Assembly: GCF_046630445.1 (NCBI RefSeq)
Contig: NC_092341.1
Location: 290,884,501 to 290,948,500 of the forward strand
DNA from: Rutidosis leptorrhynchoides
Taxonomy: Eukaryota > Streptophyta > Magnoliopsida > Asterales > Asteraceae
Length of the DNA: 64,000 nucleotides
Reading direction: 5' to 3'
Every line of letters starts with the position of its first letter. Positions within the stretch are counted from its first letter, which is position 1. The notes under the pieces were generated by a model. It did not search any database. It was not told where the DNA came from and saw nothing but the letters and a program-made list of their open reading frames with translations. The translations under genes and the position numbers were made by a program. Positions 20,872 to 33,209 of the stretch are shown in pieces.

Positions 20872-23462
20872 AAAACACTCAGTACAACAAGGTCTTTTAT
20901 ACTTTGGTTACTCAAAATGTCTCTTATTGAAATAATAAATAGCTCACAAAATTAAATGATTCCTTAAATCTAAAACTCATTTACTCCCAATGATTTAAAT
21001 TAAATTCATAACATATTAAATGTAACAAGGTATTTTGTATTTAATACAAAACTTATTTTGTGATTTTTAAATCATTTTTTTTAATTAAAACCTGCTGAAT
21101 TTAATGCTGAATGGGAGGTATGTGTGATGACCCGGGAATTTCCGACTAAATTTAAACTTAAATCTTATATGATTTAGACCCGATAAGCAAAGTCTATTAA
21201 ACTGAGTCTCATAATGTTTGAACTATTTCCATGAATGCATTTGATTTTGACCAATCTCGACGATTCACGAACTTTTAATTATAAACAGTGATGTATATAT
21301 AGGTAATTATATATGTGAATAATTATACATAATAAATTAAATATATAAAGAAACTATTAAGTGAATTAGTTATTATGAAAGATAAATAAAATAACTGAAA
21401 CTTGTTATTTCGAATAAATAGGATATATTGAATATAATGGATTTTTGAACTTAATTGATCAACGTTAACAAAATGTTAAATATATAATGTATACTTTAAA
21501 TTAATTTGTTTCAATATATATCTAAATATATACATGATATCTATACATAACGGTTGATTGTATGTAATATATTATTATATATTAAAAGGTATAAAATACT
21601 CAAAATATATTATTATATAATATATTAAATAAATAATTAATAATATGTAATATTAATAAATTAAGTTTAATTACAAGTTTAAAATATAGTTGTTATACTT
21701 ACTTTCATTATTATTAATAGCAGTATTAGTTTTATATAGATAGGAAGGTTGATATACATGAATTGTTATTTCCAAAAATTAAATTTAGTATTTTTATTAT
21801 AATTTTTATTATTGTTAATATCAATATTATTATTATTATTAACTTTGTTCTAAATATTAATATTAATAATATTATTATTAATATTAACAGTATTATTACT
21901 TTATTATTATTTTGCAGCATATTTATTATTAATATATTTATTTATATATATTAATTAGTAATATATGTATATAGATATAGATATGTAAATAAAGCAACTA
22001 ATAACCGAGCCTAGTACCAATCAACTTTAAATTTTTCTTTCATCTACTGCTCATGATTTTGGATCCTGTCTGATTGTAGTCGAACATAATCCCATTATAA
22101 AATGAATTCAACATCAGGATCACACTTTATTTTTTTTCCAAATCGAATATTATGGACCCAAGTTTGTTACACATCCCATCCATCTCCACTTTCTTTTCCA
22201 TATAATTTTTTTTTTTATTTTGTTGAACCCACATCCACCATATTTGTTATCTCAAACCTCCTTCCTGTAAAAAGAAGCCACAATCTTCATCTCTTTTTCT
22301 TTTCTTCTTACACCCGGATCACAAAACCACCAAACATGAATTAACATTCGGTTCATTGCTGTTATTCGAAGCTATACAACCAACACCCACTTCATCCACC
22401 ATCTTCATCACCGGGAACCATCCTTGACAACCACCACTAAACCATTAACTACCTACGGCCACCACTTCATCACTCTCACGACACCTCTACAACACCACCA
22501 CGGCATCCTCTCACTCTTTCTCTACTTCATCATCTCCCTCTCTCTCTCTCTATCAAAACCTCCACTTGTTGATACGTTATATTTTTTTTAGTGGCTATTA
22601 AACTGCTAACATTGGTGATACTGCAACATTCATTTACCATCACCAAATATCATGGAACCAATAACTTGCAATCACCTTGAGGTCATCGTAAACCACCATC
22701 TTCATTTTCATCAATAAACCATTCGAACAACCACCAAAGTCACCTATTATGTACTCACTATAGATAACTACACTGTCTTGCAGCTTATTGTTTTCTCTCG
22801 ATCAAACGACACTCAAACGAAGCCAGAAGAATGCTGTAGCTGCATATTCATTTTTTTCTGATTAAAAGAGAAGTGAAAAGATAATGATGATATAGAAATA
22901 ATAATGAAGACAATGAGAGCTGCTAGTGAATTGTTGATGTGTAAAGTTTGTATATAAAAAAAAAAGTAATCAAACACGAAACCCTTTATTCTTGTCTGTT
23001 GTGGCTGCCTTATTCTCGTCTGAGCTGGGCGAGACCACAAATACTTACACATTGAATTAACTTGGGCCATTAAATAATAATGGATTATCTATTTTGTTGG
23101 GCCGAGGACTAATTTTGTTATCGGGTTTATTGTACGAAAACCATCCCATAATTCATACATGATGCATTTCAACTTTTGTTTCTTGGTCTGATCGACACTG
23201 ACAAGGTAGAGAGGATGCTACGTTTATAATGATGGCCAATTGATGCAGTGATGTATGTGATGGTAGACGAATATGAAGATGAGTGTGGTGAGTCCCTTTC
23301 GATTAAGATTTACAACTCCAAAACAGCTTGGGCCGAAATCCTTTGATGATTCATATTGGACTTGTGAAAGATTTGGGCCTGTGAAAATCCATGAAGGAGA
23401 AATATGAGAATAATTAATACGGGTTATGGTTATATTGAACGGAGTTATAACAGAAAAATAGA

Positions 23463-23529
23463 ACGGATCAGTTGGTTAGAGGTGTTATGTTTAAGCGAGA
23501 GGTTGCGTGTTCGATTCCTGTTCGCGACA
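23463..23529 (+). repeat. tRNA-like segment in left LTR
   Basis: GATCAGTTGGTTAGAGGTGT resembles a tRNA A box and GTGTTCGATTCC is a good B box 30 bases later. The segment is followed by a (TTA)n tract, as in a tRNA-derived SINE. It is present in both LTRs, so it entered before this insertion. Not a functional tRNA: the ends do not form a proper acceptor stem. Confidence 0.6.
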
Positions 23530-23572
23530 GTTTTCATTTTTAAGGCTTCTTTTGAGGTAGTTCATATTAAAA

Positions 23573-23655
<83 letters not shown>
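23573..23655 (+). repeat. (TTA)n microsatellite in left LTR
   Basis: About 28 uninterrupted TTA/ATT units; the partner in the right LTR (31502-31575) is about three units shorter. Confidence 0.95.
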
Positions 23656-23994
23656 CAGGATTTTTATATATTATTATCATCATTTTTACTAACACTACTA
23701 TTATTTATTATTATTATTAGTATCTTTATTTTTATTAAAAAATATTACAACTTTCTATTATAACTATTATTTTACCAAATAAAGTAGTAGTTATATAAAA
23801 CATATCTTAATATAATCCTATATATATATAAAGATATTAATCTTAATACATTATATAATATAAATAAACTTAGTCAATTAAATATGATATGTGTTAATAT
23901 ATATGCATGATATAGGTTCGTGAATTCGAGGCCAACCCTGCATTGTTCAGTTGTTCAATATAGTCATATGTATTTTTACTACAAAATACATTAG

Positions 23995-24264
23995 GTGAGT
24001 TTCATTTGATTCCCTTTTTACTCATTACATTTTTGAGCTGAGAATACATGCAAATGCTTTATTAACTGTTTTACAATATTTATATGCGTGAGTTTCATTT
24101 GCTCCCTTTTACTCATTACATTTTTGGGCTGAGAATACATGCACTGTTTTAATAACTGTTTTACAATATTTATATGCGTGAGTTTCATTACTCTCCTTTT
24201 AAATGCTTTTGCAATATATATTTTTGGGACTGAGAATGCATGCGCTTTTATAAATGTTTTACGA
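23995..24264 (+). repeat. Tandem 90-bp repeat in left LTR
   Basis: Units start with GTGAGTTTCATT at 23995, 24088 and 24178. The first two are about 90% alike; the third is more divergent. Each carries GCTGAGAATACATGCA or a variant, the core also found once in Tekay LTRs. Confidence 0.85.
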
Positions 24265-25020
24265 AATAGACACAAGTAATCGAAACTATATTATATGGTT
24301 GAATGATCGAAATCGAATATGCCCCTTTTTATTAAGTCTGGTAATCTAAGAATTAGGGAACAGACACCCTAATTGACGCGAACTCTAAAGATAGATCTAT
24401 CGGGCCCAACAAGCCCCATCCAAAGTACCGGATGCTTTAGTACTTCTAAATTTATATCATGTCCGAAGGAGGATCCCAGAATGATGGGGATATTCTTATA
24501 TGTATATTGTGAATGTCGATTACCAGGTGTTCAATCCATATGAATGATATTTTTGTCTCTATGCATGGGACGTATGTTTATGAGAAATGGAAATATGAAA
24601 TCTTGTGGTCTATTAAAATTATGAAATGATTATTTATGTTAAACTAATGAACTCACCAACCTTTTGGTTAACACTTTATAGCATGTTTATTCTCAGGTAC
24701 GAAAGAAATCTTCCGCTGTGCATTTGCTCATTTTAGGGATATTACTTGGAGTCATTCATGACATATATCAAAAGACATTGCATTCGAGTCGTTGAGTTCA
24801 TCAAGATTGATATTAAGTCAATTATAGTTAGATATATTATGAAATGGTATGCATGCCGTCAACTTTCGATGTTATGAAATATCGTCTTTTCAAAAACGAA
24901 TGCAATGTTTGTAAAATGTATCATATAGAGGTCAAGTACCTCGCGATGTAATCAACTATTGTGAATCATTTATAATCGATATGGACTTCGTCCGGATGGA
25001 TTAGGATGGGTCTCTACAGT

Positions 25021-25032
25021 TGGTATCAGAGC
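25021..25032 (+). promoter_or_regulatory. Primer-binding site, initiator tRNA-Met type
   Basis: TGGTATCAGAGC begins two bases after the left LTR and is the standard plant site. Confidence 0.9.
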
Positions 25033-25413
25033 GGTGGTCTTAGCGAACCATGTCTTGCATTAGTGTGTCTAACTGATAGTTGTTTAGATGCATTAGTGAG
25101 TCTGGACTTCGACCGTGTCTGCATGTCAGAAGTTTTGCTTATCATTTCTAGTCGGAAATCATCTGCTTATCATCCTTAGGAAATTACCTGCTTATCATTC
25201 TTAGTCTAGACACGTCTTACTGCCTCTATTGCATAGACAGTGTATAGATAAATTCATATTTTAGCAAATCTGTTATTGTTACCATTGCCTGACAGCTTCC
25301 GTAGATTCCTCCGTAACTTATGGGATTTTAGTATTATATATGCATATGTAAATTATGTATTGCAGGGTACTAATCTACATCCTTATCGAAAATCCTTCAT
25401 CTGATCGTACGAG

Positions 25414-25578
25414 ATGAATCCCACAACTAGTTTGAATTCCTTGGATTCCGACAGCTATTCCGATATGGAGTTTCGCCTAAGCTCCGAAAGCAGTGTCACC
25501 AGAATCAATCAGCCAACCAGCCTTCCCCAATTCATCGGATGGGTTCGTAGTCAACTTAATCAATGCAGACGAGAATAA
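25414..25578 (+). CDS. Short acidic serine-rich ORF of the non-autonomous element
   Basis: The first ATG after the primer-binding site opens a frame of about 54 residues (MNPTTSLNSLDSDSYSDMEF, then serine-rich) ending near 25578. Position and composition recall the acidic first ORF of the Tekay element, but no clear similarity of sequence. Probably a remnant. Confidence 0.35.
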   Translation: MNPTTSLNSLDSDSYSDMEFRLSSESSVTRINQPTSLPQFIGWVRSQLNQCRRE

Positions 25579-28500
25579 GTCGATCCTTTCCGCCAACCGA
25601 ATTCACCTCTTGACGAAGAACCTGAAGCACTTACCGGCGAACCTATTCGTAATACCATTTTCTCTCTCAGTTCCAGAATATCTCATCACGATTATATACT
25701 ATCTCAAATTCTAAATCTTATTAATCTACTCGTTCCGATCGACAATCATCCCGGTGTAATAGAAGAAGTTAACGAACTTCGCGCTCGAGTAATCAATTTG
25801 GAGAATATGGTGCAAAACTTACCAGCTTCAGCAACATCAACAGTACCGTCACCACCAACAACAGCAATATCCACATCCCATACCTCAACGTTACAATCTG
25901 TATCTCGAACATCAACATCATACGTACCATAGATACCAAGGAGTACCAACAACAATGAACGATGAAGTATTGATCCATAACTTCATTGAAGAAATATTCT
26001 GCGAAGAATATGTGATTCCTAATAGTTTTAGAGATTACTTATTCTAGCTCAAACCGAAAATCATATGAGTTTAATATCATAATAACTCATTAAATCTATG
26101 ATTACATCTGAAGAAAATATATATGCAAGTATATATTTTCATAAAGATTGTAATTAAAATTCTTTTGTAACAACTGTTAATGGTGAAAATATTTTAACGG
26201 GTAGGTAATACCAGAGGAATATTTAGATTTCACATTAATAAGTTACACTGTACATTCTTCAATTTAGATTCAGCAGTCATTAACAACACCGCTCAAATCT
26301 ACACATATACGTATCCGTTCACCAAATAACAACTATTTTCATTCAAATTCAATTTCATATTCGGATTTAGACCGATCAGAATCCAAGTCAAAATTTGACA
26401 AGTGGCATAATGAAGAAAATAATGAACAAAATAAAATTGATTAGTAACCAATTAATTAAACTACTTAAAATTTTAAACCTATACTAATCAAATCCTAGCT
26501 AACTGTTCCTATATGACTATATCCTTATAATATACTAGTTTTGGTTGAACTATTGGACTACTATCATGGACAATTAAAAAGTATTAAAAGAGTAGGAAAT
26601 ATTAATTACAACACATTTTGAATTAAAAGATCCTAAATAAATTACATCTACTACAGTTAAATATTTCCTCAAGTTGCCACTTGATTTCATCTTAAACTTC
26701 ACTTGTATCATGACGATTACAATCTGCGTTCAAACCTTTCATGATTCTTGAAGACACCTCAATCTAGAGGATGAACCAACCGCACTTCGTCCACGAAAGA
26801 AAAGATTGATGCATATAGTTATGCACCTAAAAAAAAACTCTCGAAAACTGAGTAAACGTCTAACACATAGCTGTGCTAATTCCTTTAGTGTTATTATTAC
26901 CCAAAATAACCTTGCAGTTCTTTTTCAAAATAGCCAAATTTATCACAGCTTCAACAAATCAACTTCGACTTCCATTCGAATTAGCCTTATTATAACCTCG
27001 ATATATAAGTTTGCCTGTCGTCATCGTTACCAAAGAACCGTTTATATTTCACCACATTAGCAGTAAAATTACCAGCAACTTCAATGAATTTGGACTTTCT
27101 GAAAAATCATTATATTCATTGAAACCCCATCGTGTATTCATCTATACCCTGTAACAATAATTGCCATACCAATTACCGATAATCAGCAATCAGTATTTCG
27201 AATCTCGTAGCATTTCTACATCAATAGTTATATGTATACATATAACAATTATCTCCTCGAATTACGATCTTCAATTCTGAAATTTTGAAAAGACACCCAG
27301 CCTACGAATCAATACATTGAACTTTGAAAAAGCTGAATGAAGCAGCAGAAACTGTAGGCAACCGTAAACAACCTTAGTCATCGGAAGTTTGATGATAAAG
27401 AATAGTATGTTGGAAAAGCTCAGAAAAGTTGGAACTGGAAAATGGATTGAGCTAACCACGAACGAGACCAAGGACAAATACAAGGACCAAACCCTGTATT
27501 CAAAGAATCCAGGTAATTCAGAATTCGATGAAATCTTTAGAGAATATCTTGCTCCGAGGTCATATTAAAAATCATGCGGAAAATTTTTGTTCATCAACCT
27601 TCGAACTTAGAAATTCCAAAATATCATCATAAATATCTTCGATATTTCTGAGGATATTTTCATAAATATTCTCGTCCGAAATTATTTATCTCTTAGTGCT
27701 ATCTATATTACATCATAAAGGAAACTACTTTAGTTTCTAAATTTCTGGAAAATTCAAAATTGAATTATGAATGATTTTGAAGTAGTGTTGGAAATTGATG
27801 CATGAGTTAGTATAATATAATGACACTTGATCAACGTGATTATATTACAATAGGTCATGCTGAGTTTCTAATGAAACGTGATGATTCACAGTTCATAACG
27901 TCATCATGTGCCATATTACATAACTCTTTCATTTTACTTAACTTCCGAACATATCAAGAATATATATTCTTGATAGTTCTATCTTCCGTGATTCAGGTAA
28001 TTTAACAAACCAAATCGTGCTATTATCTTTCTTTTCTGCTATTAATCTTAGTTATATTCTTTCGAACTTCATACACACAAACCGAGACGTCTTGATCGCT
28101 TTAATTCAGGTCGGGAAGAGAAAACAAAAGTATGGAGCTCTAAAATATAAGCACGACAACAACAATGGAAATTACAAACCGTGTATATCAATGTGTATGG
28201 CAACATAAAGACACGGGAGAATAATAAGCACTATAACCCCCAAGAGCGAAGTAAAAGTAAATAGATTCCTCCGGAGGTAAATGGAAAAGAAGAATGACAG
28301 ATGCGATAGTTAGGAAAATATCAAGAATCAGAACTGGATGGAGCATTTCCACAATATTTTGGAAGTATGAATGGAGGAAGGAAGTATAGGAATGGTGAGA
28401 ATACTGGAACGGAAGAAGTTCATTTATAGTGAAAATATCAGACGGAGCAATCGAGGCAGATCAACACATTTAATTAAAGAGATCTTAATTTCCATCAATC

Positions 28501-28773
28501 CTGAATAATCAGATCTTATATAATTCCAAGATTTTCCTTTAAATCCCTTAAATTCCGAAATTCAACAGAGACAATGTCAAAAGTTAAGACGAAACTTTAT
28601 TTCTACAATTCAATCTTTTGTGATAGCTTCATTCGTGCTCTTAAAATAATCGAATTATTTTATCCATATTACTCAATGATGATAAAACTCTATTTATCAA
28701 TTCATACTCGTCATGAAAACATTTTTAATGTTAGCCACGACCACCTCACTCAAATTTCGGGACGAAATTTCTT

Positions 28774-28787
28774 TAACGGGTAGGTAC
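28774..28787 (+). promoter_or_regulatory. Polypurine tract of the non-autonomous element
   Basis: AACGGGTAGGTAC directly precedes the right LTR and is identical in core to the Tekay tract at 3684. Confidence 0.85.
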
Positions 28788-31391
28788 TGTGACGACCCGG
28801 AAATTTCCGACTAAATTTAAACTTAAATCTTATATGATTTAGACCCGATAAGCAAAGTCTATTAAACTAAGTCTCATAATGTTTGAACTATTTCCATGAA
28901 TGCATTTGATTTTGACCAATCTCGACGATTCACGAACTTTTAATTATAAACAGTGATGTATATATAGGTAATTATATATGTGAATAATTATACATAATAA
29001 ATTAAATATATAAAGAAACTATTAAGTGAATTAGTTATTATGAAAGATAAATAAAATAACTGAAACTTGTTATTTCGAATAAATAGGATATATTGAATAT
29101 AATGGATTTTTGAACTTAATTGATCAACGTTAACAAAATGTTAAATATATAATGTATACTTTAAATTAATTTGTTTCAATATATATCTAAATATATACAT
29201 GATATCTATACATAACGGTTGATTGTATGTAATATATTATTATATATTAAAAGGTATAAAATACTCAAAATATATTATTATATAATATATTAAATAAATA
29301 ATTAATAATATGTAATATTAATAAATTAAGTTTAATTACAAGTTTAAAATATAGTGGTTATACTTACTTTCATTATTATTAATAGCAGTATTAGTTTTAT
29401 ATAGATAGGAAGGTTGATATACATGAATTGTTATTTCCAAAAATTAAATTTAGTATTTTTATTATAATTTTTATTATTGTTAATATCAATATTATTATTA
29501 TTATTAACTTTGTTCTAAATATTAATATTAATAATATTATTATTAATATTAACAGTATTATTACTTTATTATTATTTTGCAGCATATTTATTATTAATGT
29601 ATTTATTTATATATATTAATTAGTAATATATGTATATAGATATAGATATGTAAATAAAGCAACTAATAACCGAGCCTAGTACCAATCAACTTTAAATTTT
29701 TCTTTCATCTACTGCTCATGATTTTGGATCCTGTCTGATTGTAGTCGAACATAATCCCATTATAAAATGAATTCAACATCAGGATCACACTTTATTTTTT
29801 TTTCCAAATCGAATATTATGGACCCAAGTTTGTTACACATCCCATCCATCTCCACTTTCTTTTCCATATAATTTTTTTTTTATTTTGTTGAACCCACATC
29901 CACCATATTTATTATCTCAAACCTCCTTCCTGTAAAAAGAAGCCACAATCTTCATCTCTTTTTCTTTTCTTCTTACACCCGGATCACAAAACCACCAAAC
30001 ATGAATTAACATTCGGTTCAGTGCTGTTATTCGAAGCTATACAACCAACACCCACTTCATCCACCATCTTCATCACCGGGAACCATCCTTGACAACCACC
30101 ACTAAACCATTAACTACCTACGGCCACCACTTCATCACTCTCACGACACCTCTACAACACCACCACGGCATCCCCTCACTCTTTCACTACTTCATCATCT
30201 CCCTCTCTCTCTCTCTATCAAAACCTCCACTTGTTGATACGTTATATTTTTTTTAGTGGCTATTAAACTGCTAACATTGGTGATACTGCAACATTCATTT
30301 ACCATCACCAAATATCATGGAACCAATAACTTGCAATCACCTTGAGGTCATCGTAAACCACCATCTTCATCTTCATCAATAAACCATTCGAACAACCACC
30401 AAAGTCACCTATTATGTACTCACTATAGATAACTGCACTGTCTTGCAGCTTATTGTTTTCTCTCGATCAAACGACACTCAAACGAAGCCTGAAGAATGTT
30501 GTAGCTGCATATTCATTTTTTTCTGATTAAAAGAGAAGTGAAAAGATAATGATGATATAGAAATAATAATGAAGACAATGAGAGCTGCTAGTGAATTGTT
30601 GATGTGTAAAGTTTGTATATAAAAAAAAAAGTAATCAAACACGAAACCCTTTATTCTTGTCTGTTGTGGCTGCCTTATTCTCGTCTGAGCTGGGCGAGAC
30701 CACAAATGCTTACACATTGAATTAACTTGGGCCATTAAATAATAATGGATTATCTATTTTGTTGGGCCGAGGACTAATTTTGTTATCGGGTTTATTGTAC
30801 GAAAACCATCCCATAATTCATACATGATGCATTTCAACTTTTGTTTCTTGGTCTGATCGACACTGACAAGGTAGAGAGGATGCTACGTTTATAATGATGG
30901 CCAATTGATGCAGTGATGTATGTGATGGTAGACGAATATGAAGATGAGTGTGGTGAGCGATGAGAAAATGATAACGATAAACAATGTTGATCTAGGTTAT
31001 GATCATGATCAAAATATGATGATTTTGATTCTTGATTAATACGAAAGGAAGCAATCTGATGCAATTATTCTTACATATGCGTGAGACCAGCCTCTTTCAA
31101 TTGATCAAATGATTACTAGTTTGATGATGAGTGAACCCTAGACCCATCTGCTATTCCTGTCGAAGTAAAACAGCCACGACCTTAATTTTTTTTTATTTAT
31201 TCTTCCACTGATTTTGGTTAGTCCCTTTCGATTAAGATTTACAACTCCAAAACAGCTTGGGCCGAAATCCTTTGATGATTCATATTGGACTTGTGAAAGA
31301 TTTGGGCCTGTGAAAATCCATGAAGGAGAAATATGAGAATAATTAATACGGGTTATGGTTATATTGAACGGAGTTATAACAAAAAAATAGA

Positions 31392-31458
31392 ACGGATCAG
31401 TTGGTTAGAGGTGTTATGTTTAAGCGAGAGGTTGCGTGTTCGATTCCTGTTCGCGACA
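31392..31458 (+). repeat. tRNA-like segment in right LTR
   Basis: Identical in A-box and B-box regions to the copy at 23463, followed by the shorter (TTA)n tract at 31502-31575. Confidence 0.6.
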
Positions 31459-31501
31459 GTTTTCATTTTTAAGGCTTCTTTTGAGGTAGTTCATATTAAA
31501 A

Positions 31502-31575
<74 letters not shown>
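31502..31575 (+). repeat. (TTA)n microsatellite in right LTR
   Basis: About 25 uninterrupted units; the length difference from the left LTR shows slippage since insertion. Confidence 0.95.
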
Positions 31576-31921
31576 CAGGATTTTTATATATTATTATCAT
31601 TATTTTTACTAACACTACTATTATTTATTATTATTATTATTATTAGTATCTTTATTTTTATTAAAAAATATTACAACTTTCTATTATAACTATTATTTTA
31701 CCAAATAAAGTAGTAGTTATATAAAAACATATCTTAATATAATCCTATATATATATAAAGATATTAATCTTAATACATTATATAATATAAATAAACTTAG
31801 TCAATTAAATATGATATGTGTTAATATATATGCATGATATAGGTTCGTGAATTCGAGGCCAACCCTGCATTGTTCAGTTGTTCAATATAGTCATATGTAT
31901 TTTTACTACAAAATACATTAG

Positions 31922-32191
31922 GTGAGTTTTATTTGATTCCCTTTTTACTCATTACATTTTTGAGCTGAGAATACATGCAAATGCTTTATTAACTGTTTTA
32001 CAATATTTATACGCGTGAGTTTCATTTGCTCCCTTTTACTCATTACATTTTTGGGCTGAGAATACATGCACTGTTTTAATAACTGTTTTACAATATTTAT
32101 ATGCGTGAGTTTCATTACTCTCCTTTTAAATGCTTTTGCAATATATATTTTTGGGACTGAGAATGCATGCGCTTTTATAAATGTTTTACGA
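31922..32191 (+). repeat. Tandem 90-bp repeat in right LTR
   Basis: Units start at 31922, 32015 and 32105, matching the left LTR array. Confidence 0.85.
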
Positions 32192-33209
32192 AATAGACAC
32201 AAGTAATCGAAACTATATTATATGGTTGAATGATCGAAATCGAATATGCCCCTTTTTATTAAGTCTGGTAATCTAAGAATTAGGGAACAGACACCCTAAT
32301 TGACGCGAACTCTAAAGATAGATCTATCGGGCCCAACAAGCCCCATCCAAAGTACCGGATGCTTTAGTACTTCGAAATTTATATCATGTCCGAAGGAGGA
32401 TCCCAGAATGATGGGGATATTCTTATATGTATATTGTGAATGTCGATTACCAGGTGTTCAATCCATATGAATGATATTTTTGTCTCTATGCATGGGACGT
32501 ATGTTTATGAGAAATGGAAATATGAAATCTTGTGGTCTATTAAAATTATGAAATGATTATTTATGTTAAACTAATGAACTCACCAACCTTTTGGTTAACA
32601 CTTTATAGCATGTTTATTCTCAGGTACGAAAGAAATCTTCCGCTGTGCATTTGCTCATTTTAGGGATATTACTTGGAGTCATTCATGACATATTTCAAAA
32701 GACATTGCATTCGAGTAGTTGAGTTCATCAAGATTGATATTAAGTCAATTATAGTTAGATATATTATGAAATGGTATGCATGCCGCCAACTTTCGATGTT
32801 ATGAAATATCGTCTTTTCAAAAACGAATGCAATGTTTGTAAAATGTATCATATAGAGGTCAAGTACCTCGCGATGTAATCAACTATTGTGAATCGTTTAT
32901 AATCGATACGGACTTCGTCCAGATGGATTAGGATGGGTCTCTACAGTATGAGTGTTCAAGCCGTATATACGTCAAATCAACAGTCTGTGTCCCCTCGAAA
33001 GTGTGCAAGTCTGTCACATCTGCCCACCCACCTGCTAATAGCAGTTGCCTTTTTCTCTCTCCTGCCTTTTTCATCCAATCACAATGGTTAAAAGAGTATT
33101 TTATCTTCCATAATAACCTTCGATTATTCAGTTTTCAAATTCACACTCTTCTCTCTAAAATCCCCAAATCTTCAAATCAATTCATACATCCATCTTCTAC
33201 GAAATCATC

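Larger units (their letters stand above)
21123..25018 (+). repeat. Left LTR of the non-autonomous element
   Basis: 3896 bp. Holds an AT-rich left third, a (CT)n tract near 22535, a tRNA-like segment, a TTA microsatellite and a tandem 90-bp repeat (all listed separately), then the conserved region shared with Tekay LTRs (about 24300-24420). Confidence 0.9.
25019..28787 (+). other. Internal region of the non-autonomous element
   Basis: A non-coding 3.8-kb stretch apart from one short acidic frame. TTAACGGGTAGGTAATACC near 26195 repeats the polypurine motif that ends the region (28774-28787). No gag, protease, reverse transcriptase or integrase motif seen in any frame. Confidence 0.7.
21123..32945 (+). 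mobile_element. Non-autonomous Tekay-related LTR element (LARD-like)
   Basis: LTRs 21123-25018 and 28788-32945 start TGTGAYGACCC and end TCTCTACA. GTATG flanks the element at 21118-21122 and 32946-32950. The 3.8-kb internal region has a primer-binding site for initiator tRNA-Met, a short acidic ORF and a polypurine tract but no recognisable gag or pol. LTR parts match the reverse complement of the Tekay LTR, so it is a relative on the opposite strand. I noticed roughly 20-25 single differences between LTRs over 3.9 kb plus a length difference of about 260 bp: older than the Tekay at 259 but still young. Confidence 0.9.
28788..32945 (+). repeat. Right LTR of the non-autonomous element
   Basis: 4158 bp, about 260 bp longer than the left LTR. 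Same ends and same internal repeats. Followed by GTATG. Confidence 0.9.

Noticed and set aside
23463-23529. Functional tRNA gene
   Set aside because: A and B boxes are present but acceptor-stem pairing and a normal anticodon arm are not; better explained as a SINE head.
23404-23763. Frame with a long tyrosine run
   Set aside because: It is the TTA microsatellite translated; the same artefact occurs in the right LTR.
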